Shown: piece after piece, positions 6,529-6,628 of the stretch
Layout: every line of letters starts with the position of its first letter
Position numbering within the stretch: the first letter of the stretch is position 1
Source: Clostridiales bacterium
Lineage (GTDB): Bacteria; Bacillota; Clostridia; Oscillospirales; Acutalibacteraceae
NCBI GenBank assembly: GCA_012516295.1
Contig: JAAYWU010000240.1
Span: 1 to 6,628 of the forward strand
Direction: 5' to 3'
DNA length: 6,628 nucleotides
Translations under genes and position numbers: made by a program
Notes under the pieces: model-generated
Seen by the model: only the letters and a program-made list of their open reading frames with translations
What the model was told of the DNA's origin: nothing
The model's database searches: none

Positions 6529-6577
6529 GTGTCTGCACCTCCTTTAAAAAGGGCTGTTATAGAATCGCAACATTGAT

Positions 6578-6606
6578 ATTCTATCAGAAAATCAATATAA
6601 TTGCAA
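6578..6606 (-). promoter_or_regulatory. Sigma-A promoter of rpmB
   Basis: Read on the minus strand, TTGCAA (6606-6601) and TAGAAT (6583-6578) are separated by exactly 17 bases. Transcription should start near 6571, giving a leader of about 43 bases containing the strong ribosome binding site. A short dyad TGATA-TTC-TATCA (6574-6586) overlaps the -10 box. Confidence 0.78.
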
Positions 6607-6628
6607 GCCCCTTTTCGTTATAATATTC

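Noticed and set aside
6307..6576. 89-residue plus-strand open frame near the right end
   Set aside because: It covers rpmB on the other strand, its start falls inside the rpmB terminator hairpin, and its protein resembles no family I know.
6601..6624. TTGCAA and TATAAT on the plus strand at the right edge, as a divergent promoter
   Set aside because: The spacer is only 12 bases and no good -35 lies 16-18 bases before the TATAAT. The TTGCAA is self-complementary and already serves rpmB.

Overview
The window is a stretch of bacterial chromosome holding core housekeeping genes. It looks like a low-to-mid G+C Clostridia, probably of the Ruminococcaceae/Oscillospiraceae type. The grounds are AGGAGG-type ribosome binding sites, sigma-A-like promoters, zinc-ribbon (four-cysteine) forms of ribosomal proteins L32 and L28, and the order DUF512 radical-SAM protein, der, plsY, which I associate with Firmicutes. 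The genus is inference. I see no mobile element, CRISPR array, tRNA, rRNA or phage gene.

Layout. Positions 1-126 are an AT-rich upstream region with an A/T-only inverted repeat, a possible promoter and a strong ribosome binding site. Next come pgi (glucose-6-phosphate isomerase, 127-1467) and a small P-loop protein of unknown function (1525-1941), closed by a hairpin terminator. A near-consensus promoter (2023-2051) then drives a DUF177/YceD-family gene (2078-2572) and rpmF (L32, 2600-2782). This pair ends at a strong intrinsic terminator (2809-2840). A PDZ-radical SAM-DUF512 protein (2859-4175), der (4162-5490) and plsY (5504-6214) follow in a tight run. The run ends in a terminator that faces a second one belonging to rpmB (L28, minus strand, 6340-6528), which has its own good promoter at the right edge.

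How the genes fit together. The DUF177 protein, L32, L28 and the GTPase Der all serve large-subunit ribosome production. PlsY makes lysophosphatidic acid for membrane phospholipids. Pgi is central carbon metabolism. The DUF512 protein and the small P-loop protein have no established role that I know of.

Points deserving a second look: (1) the second GTPase domain of Der has tryptophan in place of the invariant Walker A glycine (codon 4732-4734), a single-base change that is either an error or a functionally serious mutation; (2) a good promoter-like sequence lies inside the DUF512 gene and could drive der-plsY; (3) a strong terminator sits directly before the DUF512 gene with no visible promoter after it. 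Nothing here looks like a wholly new multi-gene system.
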